Shown here: piece after piece, positions 1 through 8,093 of the stretch | Layout of the letters: every line of letters starts with the position of its first letter | How positions within the stretch are numbered: position 1 is the first letter of the stretch | Origin: an uncultured Campylobacter sp. | Lineage (GTDB): Bacteria; Campylobacterota; Campylobacteria; Campylobacterales; Campylobacteraceae | Reading direction: 5' to 3' | Length of the DNA stretch: 35,082 nt | Assembly: GCF_937973075.1 (NCBI RefSeq) | Contig: NZ_CALBWL010000062.1 | Span: 1-35,082 of the forward strand | Translations under genes and position numbers: made by a program | The notes under the pieces: model-generated | The model's input: only the letters and a program-made list of their open reading frames with translations | The model's database searches: none | What the model was told of the DNA's origin: nothing

Positions 1-1013
1 ACGCCAACGCCGAGGATCTTTACGAATATGCTAAAGATAGCCTCTACGTAGAAGATATCGCCGTGTATTCGCCAAAGGGCGGAATTTTTACATTGCCGCG
101 CGGTGCTACAGCGCTTGATTACGCCTACGAGATACACTCTCAAGTGGGCTTAAAAGCGACAGAGGCCTTTATAAACCGCGTCAAGGTGCCGCTGCTAACG
201 GAGCTTAAAAACGGAGATATCGTTCATATTATCACCGGAAGCGAGCCACACTATCGCTGCAGCTGGCTAAGCTCGGTCAAAACCGGCAAGGCACGCGCAA
301 CGATAAAGGCGTTTTGCAAGCAAAAGATCAGAGATATAAATTTTGAAGTAGCGATTAAAATTTTATGCGCGATCTTTACGACGAGCAAGGAGAGCATTCT
401 AAGCTGGCTCGAAAAAGAAAATTTAAGCAAAAAGATCGGCAAAGCTGCCTATGACTCGGTATTTTTAAAAGACGTCGTAAACGCGCTGAAAAAATACCCG
501 CTCAAAGAGAAATTTTTCAATATGAAATTTCGCAGCAGGTATGAGATCGAGAAGCAAAAATTTGACAACATCGTGGTGTATTCAAATTTTAAAATCGACG
601 AGGTCGAGTTTGATTACTGCTGCAACCCAAAGCGCGGCGACGACATCATCGGCTTTCGAAACGGACACGGCGTGACGGTGCATCATAAGCTGTGCGAACG
701 TGCAAGCGAGCTAATCAAAACCGATGAGATGATCTTCGTAAAATGGACGCGCAATGCGCCGCACCGCTACAAGATAATATTAAATTTAGAAAATAAGCGC
801 GGCTCACTGGCGACGTTTTTGAACTATTTAGTCAAGCTCGAGGTCGATCTAGTGTCGATAAGCCTCAATGAAAATAGCGAAACGACATCGGATTATTTTG
901 AGATCATCATCGAGCTAAACGAAAATTTAGACTCCACGGAGATTAAAGATAAACTCAAAAACCGCTTTAAAATCGTGGATTTCGTATCGCTTACGGACGT
1001 ATATAAAAACTAA
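1..1013 (+). CDS. spoT: Bifunctional (p)ppGpp synthetase/hydrolase (RelA/SpoT family), C-terminal part
   Basis: The gene enters from the left edge; the frame is open from base 3, so the start and the HD-hydrolase and synthetase domains lie outside the window. What remains is the regulatory half. A TGS domain (about 60-245, starting VYSPKGGIFTLPRGATALDY) is followed by a helical linker. Next comes the conserved segment at about 619-705 with CCNPKRGDDIIGF and GHGVTVHHKLC, and then a C-terminal ACT domain (about 770-1010). The family makes and degrades the alarmone (p)ppGpp in the cytoplasm, and the C-terminal domains sense ribosome or starvation state. A GTG at 63 lies in frame but inside the TGS domain, so it is not the start. 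The gene lies 14 bp upstream of tyrS, the order recalled for H. pylori HP0775-HP0774. The spoT/rel naming rests on family, since epsilonproteobacteria usually have one such enzyme. Confidence 0.93.
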   Translation, partial: ANAEDLYEYAKDSLYVEDIAVYSPKGGIFTLPRGATALDYAYEIHSQVGLKATEAFINRVKVPLLTELKNGDIVHIITGSEPHYRCSWLSSVKTGKARATIKAFCKQKIRDINFEVAIKILCAIFTTSKESILSWLEKENLSKKIGKAAYDSVFLKDVVNALKKYPLKEKFFNMKFRSRYEIEKQKFDNIVVYSNFKIDEVEFDYCCNPKRGDDIIGFRNGHGVTVHHKLCERASELIKTDEMIFVKWTRNAPHRYKIILNLENKRGSLATFLNYLVKLEVDLVSISLNENSETTSDYFEIIIELNENLDSTEIKDKLKNRFKIVDFVSLTDVYKN

Positions 1014-1027
1014 ATAAGGGAGAGCAA

Positions 1028-2233
1028 ATGGCTGACATTCAAGGCATTATGGAAAATTTTAAGCGCGGCGTCGCGGAGATCATCGGCGAGGAGCAAATAG
1101 AGGCGCTGATTAGGCGCTACTACGACAGCGGCGAGGTCTTTTACGTCAAAATCGGCATGGATCCGACCGCTGCGGATCTGCACCTAGGACACGCCGTCGT
1201 TCTAAATAAACTTGCGTTTTTACAAAACCACGGCGCGATCGTGCAATTTTTAATCGGCGATTTTACCGCTCAAATCGGCGATCCTACAGGCAAGAGCGAG
1301 ACTCGCAAAAAGCTAGCGCGCGAAGTTGTGCTTCAAAACGCCAAAACCTACGAGCAGCAGGTCTTTAAAATTTTAAATCCTGCAAAAACCAAGGTGATGT
1401 TTAATTCCGAATGGACCAACCGCCTGGGTGCTAGCGGTATGATCGAGCTATCAAGCACTTTCAATGTTGCCCGGATGCTCGAGCGCGACGACTTTGAGAA
1501 GCGCTACAAGGCCGAGCAGCCGATCAGCATCAGCGAGTTTATGTATCCGCTGCTGCAAGGATACGACAGCGTTTGCATGAAATGCGATATAGAATTCGGC
1601 GGTACCGATCAGAAATTTAATCTTTTAATGGGTCGCCAGCTACAAAGAATTTATGATGTCGGCAAAGAACAAAGCGTCGTGATGATGCCACTTTTAGTTG
1701 GCACCGACGGCACGAATAAAATGAGCAAGAGCCTAGGCAACTACATCGGCGTAACCGATACGCCTCATGATATGTACGGCAAGGTGATGAGCATTAGTGA
1801 CGCGTTAATGTGGGATTGGTATAATCTGCTAAGCCAAAAAAGCAGCGAAGATATCGAGCTAATAAAAGGCTTTGTGGCCGATGGCTCGATCCATCCTAAG
1901 GCGGTTAAGGAGGAGCTTGCCTCCGAGATCGTAACGCAATTTTATGACGAAAACACCGCCTTTGAAGCCAAGCAGGAATTTGACCGCGTCCACGGTGCTG
2001 GCGAGCTTCCTAGCGAGATCAAGGAATATCACGTAAGCTCGCCTGCATGGATCGTAAAGGCGCTAATTAGCTGCAAGCTCGCCGTATCCAGCTCGGATGC
2101 GCGCAGGCTGATAAAATCAAACGCGGTCAGCATCGATCAAAATAAAATTTTAGATGAGCAGCTTCAGCTTAGCTCGGGCGAATATACACTCCAAGTAGGA
2201 AAGAAAAAATTCGCTAAATTAAAGGTGGATTAA
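1028..2233 (+). CDS. tyrS: Tyrosine--tRNA ligase
   Basis: This 401-residue cytoplasmic enzyme charges tRNA-Tyr with tyrosine using ATP. The class I signature HLGH is at residues 52-55, inside GMDPTAADLHLGHAVVLNKL. The second signature KMSKS is at 231-235. A middle region with GGTDQKFNLLMGR is the tyrosine/tRNA-binding core, and the C-terminal about 60 residues (SSDARRLIKSNAVSIDQNKI) form an S4-like RNA-binding domain. The length is normal for the TyrRS group with HLGH/KMSKS. The start is ATG with a GGGAGAG-type ribosome site a few bases upstream. The stop codon overlaps the next start by one base (TAATG), implying translational coupling to fabX. Confidence 0.97.
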   Translation: MADIQGIMENFKRGVAEIIGEEQIEALIRRYYDSGEVFYVKIGMDPTAADLHLGHAVVLNKLAFLQNHGAIVQFLIGDFTAQIGDPTGKSETRKKLAREVVLQNAKTYEQQVFKILNPAKTKVMFNSEWTNRLGASGMIELSSTFNVARMLERDDFEKRYKAEQPISISEFMYPLLQGYDSVCMKCDIEFGGTDQKFNLLMGRQLQRIYDVGKEQSVVMMPLLVGTDGTNKMSKSLGNYIGVTDTPHDMYGKVMSISDALMWDWYNLLSQKSSEDIELIKGFVADGSIHPKAVKEELASEIVTQFYDENTAFEAKQEFDRVHGAGELPSEIKEYHVSSPAWIVKALISCKLAVSSSDARRLIKSNAVSIDQNKILDEQLQLSSGEYTLQVGKKKFAKLKVD

Positions 2234-3321
2234 TGAGTATAAAAATAGGCAAACACGAGATTGCGCACCCGATAATTCAAGGCGGCATGGGACTTGGTAT
2301 CAGCTGGGACAAGCTAGCCGGCAATGTCAGCCTAAACGGCTGTCTAGGCGTCATTAGCTCGGTCGGCACCGGCTATTACGAAAATCTTAAATTTGCCAAA
2401 AAATCGCTCGATGGCAGACCATATCAAAGTGAGAATTTTTATAGCAAAGAGGCGCTTTTTGCCATCGTGCAAAACGCCCGTAAAATTTGCGGCAATGCAC
2501 CTTTAGGGATGAACGTAATGTGCGCGGCGAACGACTACGAGCGCATCGTGCGCAACACGTGCGAGGCGGGTATCGACATCATCATAAGCGGCGCGGGCCT
2601 TCCTACCAATCTACCGGAATTTACGGCAGATTTCCCGGACGTCGCGCTCGTGCCCATCGTCTCTTCCGCCAAGGCTCTTAAGATCATCGCCAAACGCTGG
2701 AAGCAGCGCTACGACAGAATTCCCGACGCCGTAGTGCTCGAAGGCCCTCTTAGCGGCGGGCATCAGGGCTTTACCTACGAGCAGTGCGGCGATCCGGCGT
2801 TTGCGCTGGATAATCTGATCCCACAGGTTAAGACAGAGATCGCTAACTGGGGCAGCTTTCCGCTCTTTGCCGCGGGCGGGATTTGGGATAAAACCGACAT
2901 CGATCGCGTGAAATCTTTGGGCGCAGACGGCGTGCAGATGGGCACGCGCTTCATCGGCACCTTTGAATGCGACGCCGCGGAGGAATTTAAGCAGGTGCTT
3001 CTTAACGCCAAAAAAGAAGATATCGAGCTTCTAAAATCACCCGTGGGCTATCCCGCGCGCGGAATTCATACCGATCTGCAAGATATGATCGCCGCAGGCA
3101 CGGCGCCTAAGATCCGCTGTATCAGCAACTGCGTAAGCCCATGCGAGCGTGGCAAAGGCGCTAACGCCGTAGGATACTGCATCGCCGACCGCCTAAGCGA
3201 CGCATATCTGGGCAAAACGCAAAGCGGCCTGTTTTTCACCGGCGCGAACGGATGGCGATTAAACGAGATAATATCCGTGAAGGAATTGATAGAAAAACTT
3301 GTAAATGGCGAAGATAGTTAA
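2233..3321 (+). CDS. fabX: FabX-type flavin/Fe-S acyl-ACP dehydrogenase-isomerase (annotated widely as nitronate monooxygenase)
   Basis: A 362-residue TIM-barrel flavoprotein of the nitronate monooxygenase / 2-nitropropane dioxygenase family. The N-terminal HPIIQGGMGLGISW and the later FPLFAAGGIWDKTDI and GADGVQMGTRFIGT segments are the FMN/phosphate-binding loops. His177 in GPLSGGHQGF sits where the family has its catalytic histidine. A C-terminal cysteine set (C296, C300, C304, C316 in RCISNCVSPC and GYC) is not typical of simple nitronate monooxygenases. It matches the [4Fe-4S] feature described for H. pylori FabX, which makes the double bond for unsaturated fatty acids from acyl-ACP. The order tyrS-this gene-amiA is the same as HP0774-HP0773-HP0772. 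Assignment as FabX is therefore by cysteines plus synteny; substrate is inferred. Confidence 0.8.
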   Translation: MSIKIGKHEIAHPIIQGGMGLGISWDKLAGNVSLNGCLGVISSVGTGYYENLKFAKKSLDGRPYQSENFYSKEALFAIVQNARKICGNAPLGMNVMCAANDYERIVRNTCEAGIDIIISGAGLPTNLPEFTADFPDVALVPIVSSAKALKIIAKRWKQRYDRIPDAVVLEGPLSGGHQGFTYEQCGDPAFALDNLIPQVKTEIANWGSFPLFAAGGIWDKTDIDRVKSLGADGVQMGTRFIGTFECDAAEEFKQVLLNAKKEDIELLKSPVGYPARGIHTDLQDMIAAGTAPKIRCISNCVSPCERGKGANAVGYCIADRLSDAYLGKTQSGLFFTGANGWRLNEIISVKELIEKLVNGEDS

Positions 3322-5143
3322 AATTTTTCTAATCGCGGCTTTTAGCTGCGTATTGGCGTTTGGAGCTTCCAGCGAGGCGTTTTTTGCGAAATTCGACAAG
3401 GATTTCATCGTAGCGACGCCGAATTACAAGCGCTCGCTGCACAAAGAGCTAAAATCGCTCTACCAAGGCGCGTCCGATAAAGAGGTCCGCATCAAAGCGC
3501 TAAAGAGGCTGGTTTACAGCTCGAAAAATTTAGGGCTTGATTCCTCGCCTTATGAATCTGCGCTAGCCAAATTACAAGGCAAAGCAAGTGATGGCAGCAC
3601 GAATTCTAAAAAGCTCAAAGATGAAAACGCAAAAAATTCCAAAAGCTCGGACGAGAAAAACGCTTCAAATTTAGCGCATAGCCCCAAAGCCTCCGCCTCA
3701 AAAAACTCTAAGAATTCAAAAAATTCCACTTCCAAAAATCTCAAAAATACGCGCGCGCCAGAAGAAGCCGATCTAAGCTCACTATCTAGTGAGGATTTGG
3801 AATTCTTACGCTCGACTAGGCCCCGCGGCGCGGACGACGCAAAAAATTCAATAGACGATGCGTATAGTAGCGACGCGAGCGAAAATCCCGCAGGAGCCGA
3901 TGACTCCTTACAAGCGCAGAATTCCGCGGGTAGTGCTGCGACAGAGCGACTAGATTCTGAACTTCGCAAAAGCAGCGTAAAAAAATCCGCCCCCGATGCC
4001 AAACTCGCTCTAGAATCGCTGCGCGGCGATGGGGATGAGATCGTGCTTGAGTTTAACCGCGATCTAAGCCAGAGCGATTACAAGGATTTCACCATTGCAA
4101 GCAACGATCATTTTCGCTTCGTGATTGATTTTGGCGCGCGGCAAAAGTCACAAAAAACGCGGCTTAAAGATAGCTTTGTTAGCGATGTACGCGTCTCGCA
4201 ATACAACGATAAGACCGTGCGCATCGTACTTAGCGATCCGAAAGAATTCAATGCAAACGTAGAAATTAACGGCAATATGATGATTTTAAGTACGGCTGAA
4301 GGCTTAAAAGCCGCAAAATCTGCGCGCGCAGAAAAAAACAGAGATCAAAAATCAGGGCGCAAACGCGGGCGCGAGCAAGATAGCGAGCCGCAAATCAGCA
4401 CGATAGAGGAATCAGGGGGCGCCAAATCGACCTCTGTGACCGCCGGTAAAATTTACAAATCTACCAAAGGCAAGCTCATCGTAATCGACCCCGGTCACGG
4501 CGGCAGCGATTCGGGCGCCGTCGGAAACGGGCTGAAAGAAAAAAACGTCGTGCTAGCCACATCCAAAAAGCTTGGCGCGCTGCTTGCTAAGCGCGGCTAC
4601 AGAGTGCTTTACACGCGCAACACCGACGTTTTTATAAATCTACGATCGCGTACCGCTTTCGCCGCTAAAAGAAATGCCGATATGTTTATTTCGATCCACG
4701 CAAATGCCGCTCCTAACGCTAGCTCAGCACTTAAAATGAGCGGCGTGGAGACCTTTTTCTTAAGCCCGGCTAGAAGCGAGCGCAGTAAAAACGCCGCCGC
4801 GCTCGAAAACAGGGGCGATTTGGAGGATATGAATACCTTCTCGAAGCAGACCTTCCTAAATTTTTTAAACCGCGAGAAGATAATCTCTTCAAACAAGCTT
4901 GCCATCGATATTCAAAGCTATATGCTAAGCTCGGTCAAAAAGAGCTTCTCAAGCAGAGACGGAGGCGTGCGCGAGGCGCCATTTTGGGTGTTGGTGGGCG
5001 CTACGATGCCCGCGGTGCTCGTGGAGATGGGCTACATCACGCACCCGCAGGAGGGTAAAAATTTAGGCAAAAGCGCCTATCAAGACCGCATCGCTCAGGG
5101 TATCGCAAACGGCGTGGATGCGTACTTTCAGAAAAACAAGTGA
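3305..5143 (+). CDS. amiA: N-acetylmuramoyl-L-alanine amidase with AMIN domain
   Basis: A 612-residue periplasmic amidase that cleaves the bond between N-acetylmuramic acid and L-alanine in peptidoglycan, used for daughter-cell separation. The N-terminus (MAKIVKIFLIAAFSCVLAFG) is a signal peptide. A low-complexity Ser/Asn/Lys/Asp linker runs from about residue 90 to 235. An AMIN-like beta domain (about 236-335) follows, which in the family targets septal peptidoglycan. The C-terminal Amidase_3 domain starts near 390. Zinc ligands read as His398 (DPGHGG), Glu412 (LKEKN) and His465 (SIHANAA), with catalytic Glu574 (VLVEMGY). It overlaps the end of fabX by 17 bases. The linker is longer and more repetitive than usual and resembles the inserts in other genes here. 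It is likely controlled by the FtsEX/EnvC-like genes near 12-15 kb; that link is inference. Confidence 0.93.
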   Translation: MAKIVKIFLIAAFSCVLAFGASSEAFFAKFDKDFIVATPNYKRSLHKELKSLYQGASDKEVRIKALKRLVYSSKNLGLDSSPYESALAKLQGKASDGSTNSKKLKDENAKNSKSSDEKNASNLAHSPKASASKNSKNSKNSTSKNLKNTRAPEEADLSSLSSEDLEFLRSTRPRGADDAKNSIDDAYSSDASENPAGADDSLQAQNSAGSAATERLDSELRKSSVKKSAPDAKLALESLRGDGDEIVLEFNRDLSQSDYKDFTIASNDHFRFVIDFGARQKSQKTRLKDSFVSDVRVSQYNDKTVRIVLSDPKEFNANVEINGNMMILSTAEGLKAAKSARAEKNRDQKSGRKRGREQDSEPQISTIEESGGAKSTSVTAGKIYKSTKGKLIVIDPGHGGSDSGAVGNGLKEKNVVLATSKKLGALLAKRGYRVLYTRNTDVFINLRSRTAFAAKRNADMFISIHANAAPNASSALKMSGVETFFLSPARSERSKNAAALENRGDLEDMNTFSKQTFLNFLNREKIISSNKLAIDIQSYMLSSVKKSFSSRDGGVREAPFWVLVGATMPAVLVEMGYITHPQEGKNLGKSAYQDRIAQGIANGVDAYFQKNK

Positions 5144-5458
5144 TAAAATTTTATGCGTTGCGATTTTACGAGCTAGATGAAATTTTATTTTGGCGCCAAG
5201 ATTTACTCCGCAGATATAGTTTAGCGAGCGGCATAGATCTTGCGGATAAACAGAGCACGGAGGCGGTAAATTTAAAATTTAAAGCTCACAGCGCTAAATT
5301 TAAAGTAAAACGTGCGGCGCTTGCATGCAAAACTCGCTCGCATGCTAAATATTTACTACGGGCAGGTAAATTTTGCGGAGCGTCTTGCGGCGCCACGAGC
5401 TAGGGATATATACGGCTTAGACGCGGAATTTTTAGCGCAGCTCGGCGTAAAATTTTAA
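5140..5458 (+). pseudogene. Decayed or unrecognised small ORFs after amiA
   Basis: A GTG at 5140 overlaps the amiA stop by four bases and opens an 87-codon frame to 5403. Its first 35 residues (FYELDEILFWRQDLLRRYSL) look protein-like, but its end is low-complexity. In another frame an ORF at 5342-5458 (MLNIYYGQVNFAERLAAPRA then DIYGLDAEFLAQLGVKF) also looks protein-like, and the two can be read as one gene broken by a frameshift in the AT-rich stretch near 5280-5340. I recognise no family in either half. It could also be a genuine short gene or non-coding DNA. Confidence 0.35.
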
Positions 5459-5810
5459 AGCACGGACTTGGCGCTGCTCTACGCAGCAGAGTGCGGCTGG
5501 CAGTAAAATTTACCGACAAAATCGCATTTAAATCGCGCGAAAATAGCGATTTTGTCGCGCTAACGCAAGTCGTGTTTCAAACCGCGTCCGCGCAATTAGG
5601 ATTGCGCTTTAAGTTATGAGTATGTGTATCGCTCAAGCCACGCTTAACGGCGCAGTGGCGTCCTGAAATTTTGCGCCACGTTCTCAGAGCGCACGATATT
5701 TGCGTAATGCCGCGAACACGGCAGTTGCGATACGTCGATGCCTGCGCTCTATATGTATAAAGGGGCGCAGCTGAATCGTAAATTTAAAGATAAAATTTAA
5801 AAGGTCCAAA
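5459..5810. other. Hairpin-rich gap with no recognised gene
   Basis: No convincing ORF is present. The stretch holds several inverted repeats: 5514-5525 with 5546-5557, a short one near 5474-5489, GCGCAAT/ATTGCGC at about 5599-5616, and GTGGCG/CGCCAC at about 5656-5680. The first gene downstream (5811) has a ribosome site AAAAGGTCC just before its ATG. The density of stems is notable, but no known RNA family is recognised. Confidence 0.4.
5514..5557. repeat. Perfect 12-bp inverted repeat, 20-base loop
   Basis: CGACAAAATCGC at 5514-5525 is the exact reverse complement of GCGATTTTGTCG at 5546-5557. No T-run follows on either side, so a simple terminator is not obvious. Confidence 0.7.
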
Positions 5811-6506
5811 ATGAAAAAAATCGTATTTTTAATCCTGCTTTTCGCAGCCGTCGCGCTCGCGCTTTATGTCACTTCGCGCGTCAATCCGAGCCTTTTTGCC
5901 GAGATCAAAGTCCTAGGCGCACTGCTAAACGCCACGATCTTCGGCGTCGCGCTCATCGCCTTAGCGATCGGCGAAAAAGACGTAGTGCGCTTTCCGTTTC
6001 TTACCGCCTCGCTGCTGGCGCTGTTTTCGGGGCTGGTAGAGGGCGTACTGCTCTTCGAGAACCGCTACTACATCGCGATCACGGCGGTGGCGTTCGTCGC
6101 CTTCGTCTTTTATCTGCAGATCAGGCACAAAAGATTTTCAAATAAAGCTTATAAAAATTCTGCGGGCGAAGGCTCTAGAAATTTAGATGAGAGCGCAAAT
6201 TTAAAAGACGCGGATTTCGGCGGCGCAAAAGAGGCGCAGGAGCCGCAAAATAAAAGCGCCGCGACGGATGAAATTTTAAACTTTAAAAGCGGCGGCGAAA
6301 TTTCAAATTCTCAAAGCGAGGATGAAATTTTAAACTCCAGTGGCGATCTCGGTGAAAATTCTACGCATCGCGTCGATGAAAATTCCGACGAAAATTTTAA
6401 AATTTCAAACGGTAGCGCGGGTGAAGGCAGCGCAGACGAAAATTCCGCGCAAAATTTCAATCAGGGCGCTGAAAATTCCGCGCCCGACGCAAGGCGCGAT
6501 AGATGA
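5811..6506 (+). CDS. Small integral membrane protein with low-complexity cytoplasmic or periplasmic tail
   Basis: 231 residues. The first about 105 residues contain four hydrophobic segments (about 3-22, 32-52, 62-80 and 85-103). The rest (about 110-231) is hydrophilic and dominated by Glu, Asn, Ser, Asp and Ala. The tail repeats DEILN, GEISNSQSE and ENS-type peptides, encoded by recurring GATGAAATTTTAA and GAAAATTC words. No catalytic motif or family is recognised. The start is ATG with AAAAGG upstream. It overlaps the next gene by four bases (ATGA), so the two are probably co-translated and may act together in the membrane. The tail length is likely variable between strains, given its repetitive build. 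Confidence 0.7.
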   Translation: MKKIVFLILLFAAVALALYVTSRVNPSLFAEIKVLGALLNATIFGVALIALAIGEKDVVRFPFLTASLLALFSGLVEGVLLFENRYYIAITAVAFVAFVFYLQIRHKRFSNKAYKNSAGEGSRNLDESANLKDADFGGAKEAQEPQNKSAATDEILNFKSGGEISNSQSEDEILNSSGDLGENSTHRVDENSDENFKISNGSAGEGSADENSAQNFNQGAENSAPDARRDR

Positions 6507-6829
6507 TCAAATCCGCGCTGATCGCGCTTGCGGTGATATTTTTACTGCTTTTAAATTTAGCCAATCTTTTCGGCATGATAGGCATAAGCGGGCCGGTGCC
6601 TGCGATGATCTGGTTTGCGATCAGTTTCTGCGGGGTTTTTTACCTATACAAATTTTGCGGTGCAAAGCCCGTCGCGGCGCGGATCGGGATCTTTGCCGTA
6701 GCCTTCGTGGGCGGATTTTTCACAAGCATTTTGTACTACGGATTTTTTAATTCGCAAACTTTGGAATTTGCCTTTACATACGCCTTTTTCGCGGTGGTCT
6801 TTACGCTCGGCATCGGCGTGATTTTGTAG
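6503..6829 (+). CDS. Small four-helix membrane protein
   Basis: 108 residues, almost entirely hydrophobic. Segments at about 3-23, 29-50, 59-78 and 87-107 could each cross the membrane, with few charged residues between them. No family is recognised. Its start overlaps the stop of the previous membrane-protein gene (ATGA), and it ends 105 bases before the convergent rodA stop. Function is unknown; the pair may be a two-subunit membrane complex, which is inference from coupling only. Confidence 0.72.
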   Translation: MIKSALIALAVIFLLLLNLANLFGMIGISGPVPAMIWFAISFCGVFYLYKFCGAKPVAARIGIFAVAFVGGFFTSILYYGFFNSQTLEFAFTYAFFAVVFTLGIGVIL

Positions 6830-6933
6830 CGAGTTTTAAAATTTAGCGCCCTGCTTAAGATTTCACCGCCGAAGCGAAGAACCGAGCTCCACGCGATTTT
6901 TAAGCAATTTGCTCTGCTCGCACGGCGCCAAAT

Positions 6934-8040
6934 TTACATCCTAATCTTATAGGTCTTGTAGTTATCTTTCATTCTAAACGTCAGTAAATTTTGTAAAATT
7001 CCAAAGAGGATCATAAAGGTGATGAAGCTGCTGCCGCCGTAGCTGAAAAACGGCAGCGGCACGCCTACGACGGGCGCGAAACCCACCACCATCGAGATAT
7101 TAACGCCCGTGTAGATGAAGATGAGCGAGGCAAGCGCGCTCGTAAAGACCCGTATCAAATAATCGCTTTTAAAATCGTAGTTCAGGCTCAGCAGATGCAG
7201 TATCAGCAGCGCATACAGCGCGATCAGCGCGGCAGCCCCCACGAAGCCGAAGCGCTCGATCGTATAAGCGAAGATAAAATCGCTCGTCGCAATCGGTAAA
7301 AATTTAAAGTGCGTCTGCGTCGCTTCGTCTCTATCCTTGCCGTAGATGCCGCCGTTTCCGATAGCGATGATCGCCTGCTTTACCTGATAATTAGGCTCCT
7401 CGCTGATAAAATCGGCGATGCGCTTTTTTTGATAATCGTGCATGTTTTCGTACAAAATCGGCGAGCTGGCCACAAAAACGATGATCAGCGTGAGCCAAAT
7501 TTTTTTATCGACGCCGATGATGAAAAGGATTGCAAATCCCGTCAAAAAAAGTATCGCGGCGGTGCCTAGATCAGGCTCTTTCGCGATCAGAACGAAAGGC
7601 AGAAGTATGTAAAAGCTAAGGCGCAAAAAATCCTTCAGCCCATAGCCGTTTTTCGGCGGCGGATTTTTGTGTATCAGATACATCAGCATCAGGATAAACG
7701 CGGGCTTCATCACCTCGCTGGGCTGCAGCGTAAAATGCACGAAAGGAATCTCCAGCCAGCGCCTAGCTCCTAGCTTGCTAACGCCGAAAAAATCGACGCT
7801 GAGCAGCAATATGATATTTGTCCAATAAAATATCGGTATGAGATATAAAAATTTGCGTATCGGAAAGAGAAAAAATAGAGTAAAAACGGCAAATCCGACG
7901 CCGAAATAAACGACCTGCTTCGAGGATAGCACGTCGTTTGCCTCGCTTATTAAAACGTATGAAAAAACCACTATCGGCACGATCAAAAAAGGTTGAATGA
8001 AATCAAAATATGCTAAAATCTTTTTGTCAATTTTAAACAA
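6934..8040 (-). CDS. rodA: Rod-shape determining SEDS peptidoglycan glycosyltransferase RodA
   Basis: 368 residues with about ten membrane helices. SEDS-family landmarks are LGARRWLEI (near residue 90), FTLQPSEVMKPAFIL, the aspartate loop KEPDLGTAAILF, and the C-terminal GVPLPFFSYGGSSF. RodA polymerises lipid II into glycan strands during side-wall growth, together with a class B PBP. RodA rather than FtsW is suggested by the length, by PNYQVKQAIIAIGNGGIYGK, and by position next to the rluD-type gene as in C. jejuni mrdB. The start is a TTG at 8038-8040. It is divergent from the pseudouridine synthase gene with only 53 bases between, so the two promoters must share this interval. Confidence 0.92.
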   Translation of the reverse strand: MFKIDKKILAYFDFIQPFLIVPIVVFSYVLISEANDVLSSKQVVYFGVGFAVFTLFFLFPIRKFLYLIPIFYWTNIILLLSVDFFGVSKLGARRWLEIPFVHFTLQPSEVMKPAFILMLMYLIHKNPPPKNGYGLKDFLRLSFYILLPFVLIAKEPDLGTAAILFLTGFAILFIIGVDKKIWLTLIIVFVASSPILYENMHDYQKKRIADFISEEPNYQVKQAIIAIGNGGIYGKDRDEATQTHFKFLPIATSDFIFAYTIERFGFVGAAALIALYALLILHLLSLNYDFKSDYLIRVFTSALASLIFIYTGVNISMVVGFAPVVGVPLPFFSYGGSSFITFMILFGILQNLLTFRMKDNYKTYKIRM

Positions 8041-8093
8041 CGCTTAATCCTAATTAAAATTTTGACGTAAGAATAGCCAAAAAAGGTATAAAT

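Noticed and set aside
3550..4002. 150-codon minus-strand frame over amiA
   Set aside because: It is the antisense shadow of the Ser/Lys/Asn linker; composition is Ser/Ala/Phe-rich with no start signal or domain.
5459..5810. tRNA or other known RNA gene in the hairpin-rich gap
   Set aside because: No cloverleaf, anticodon arm or CCA end could be drawn from the stems.
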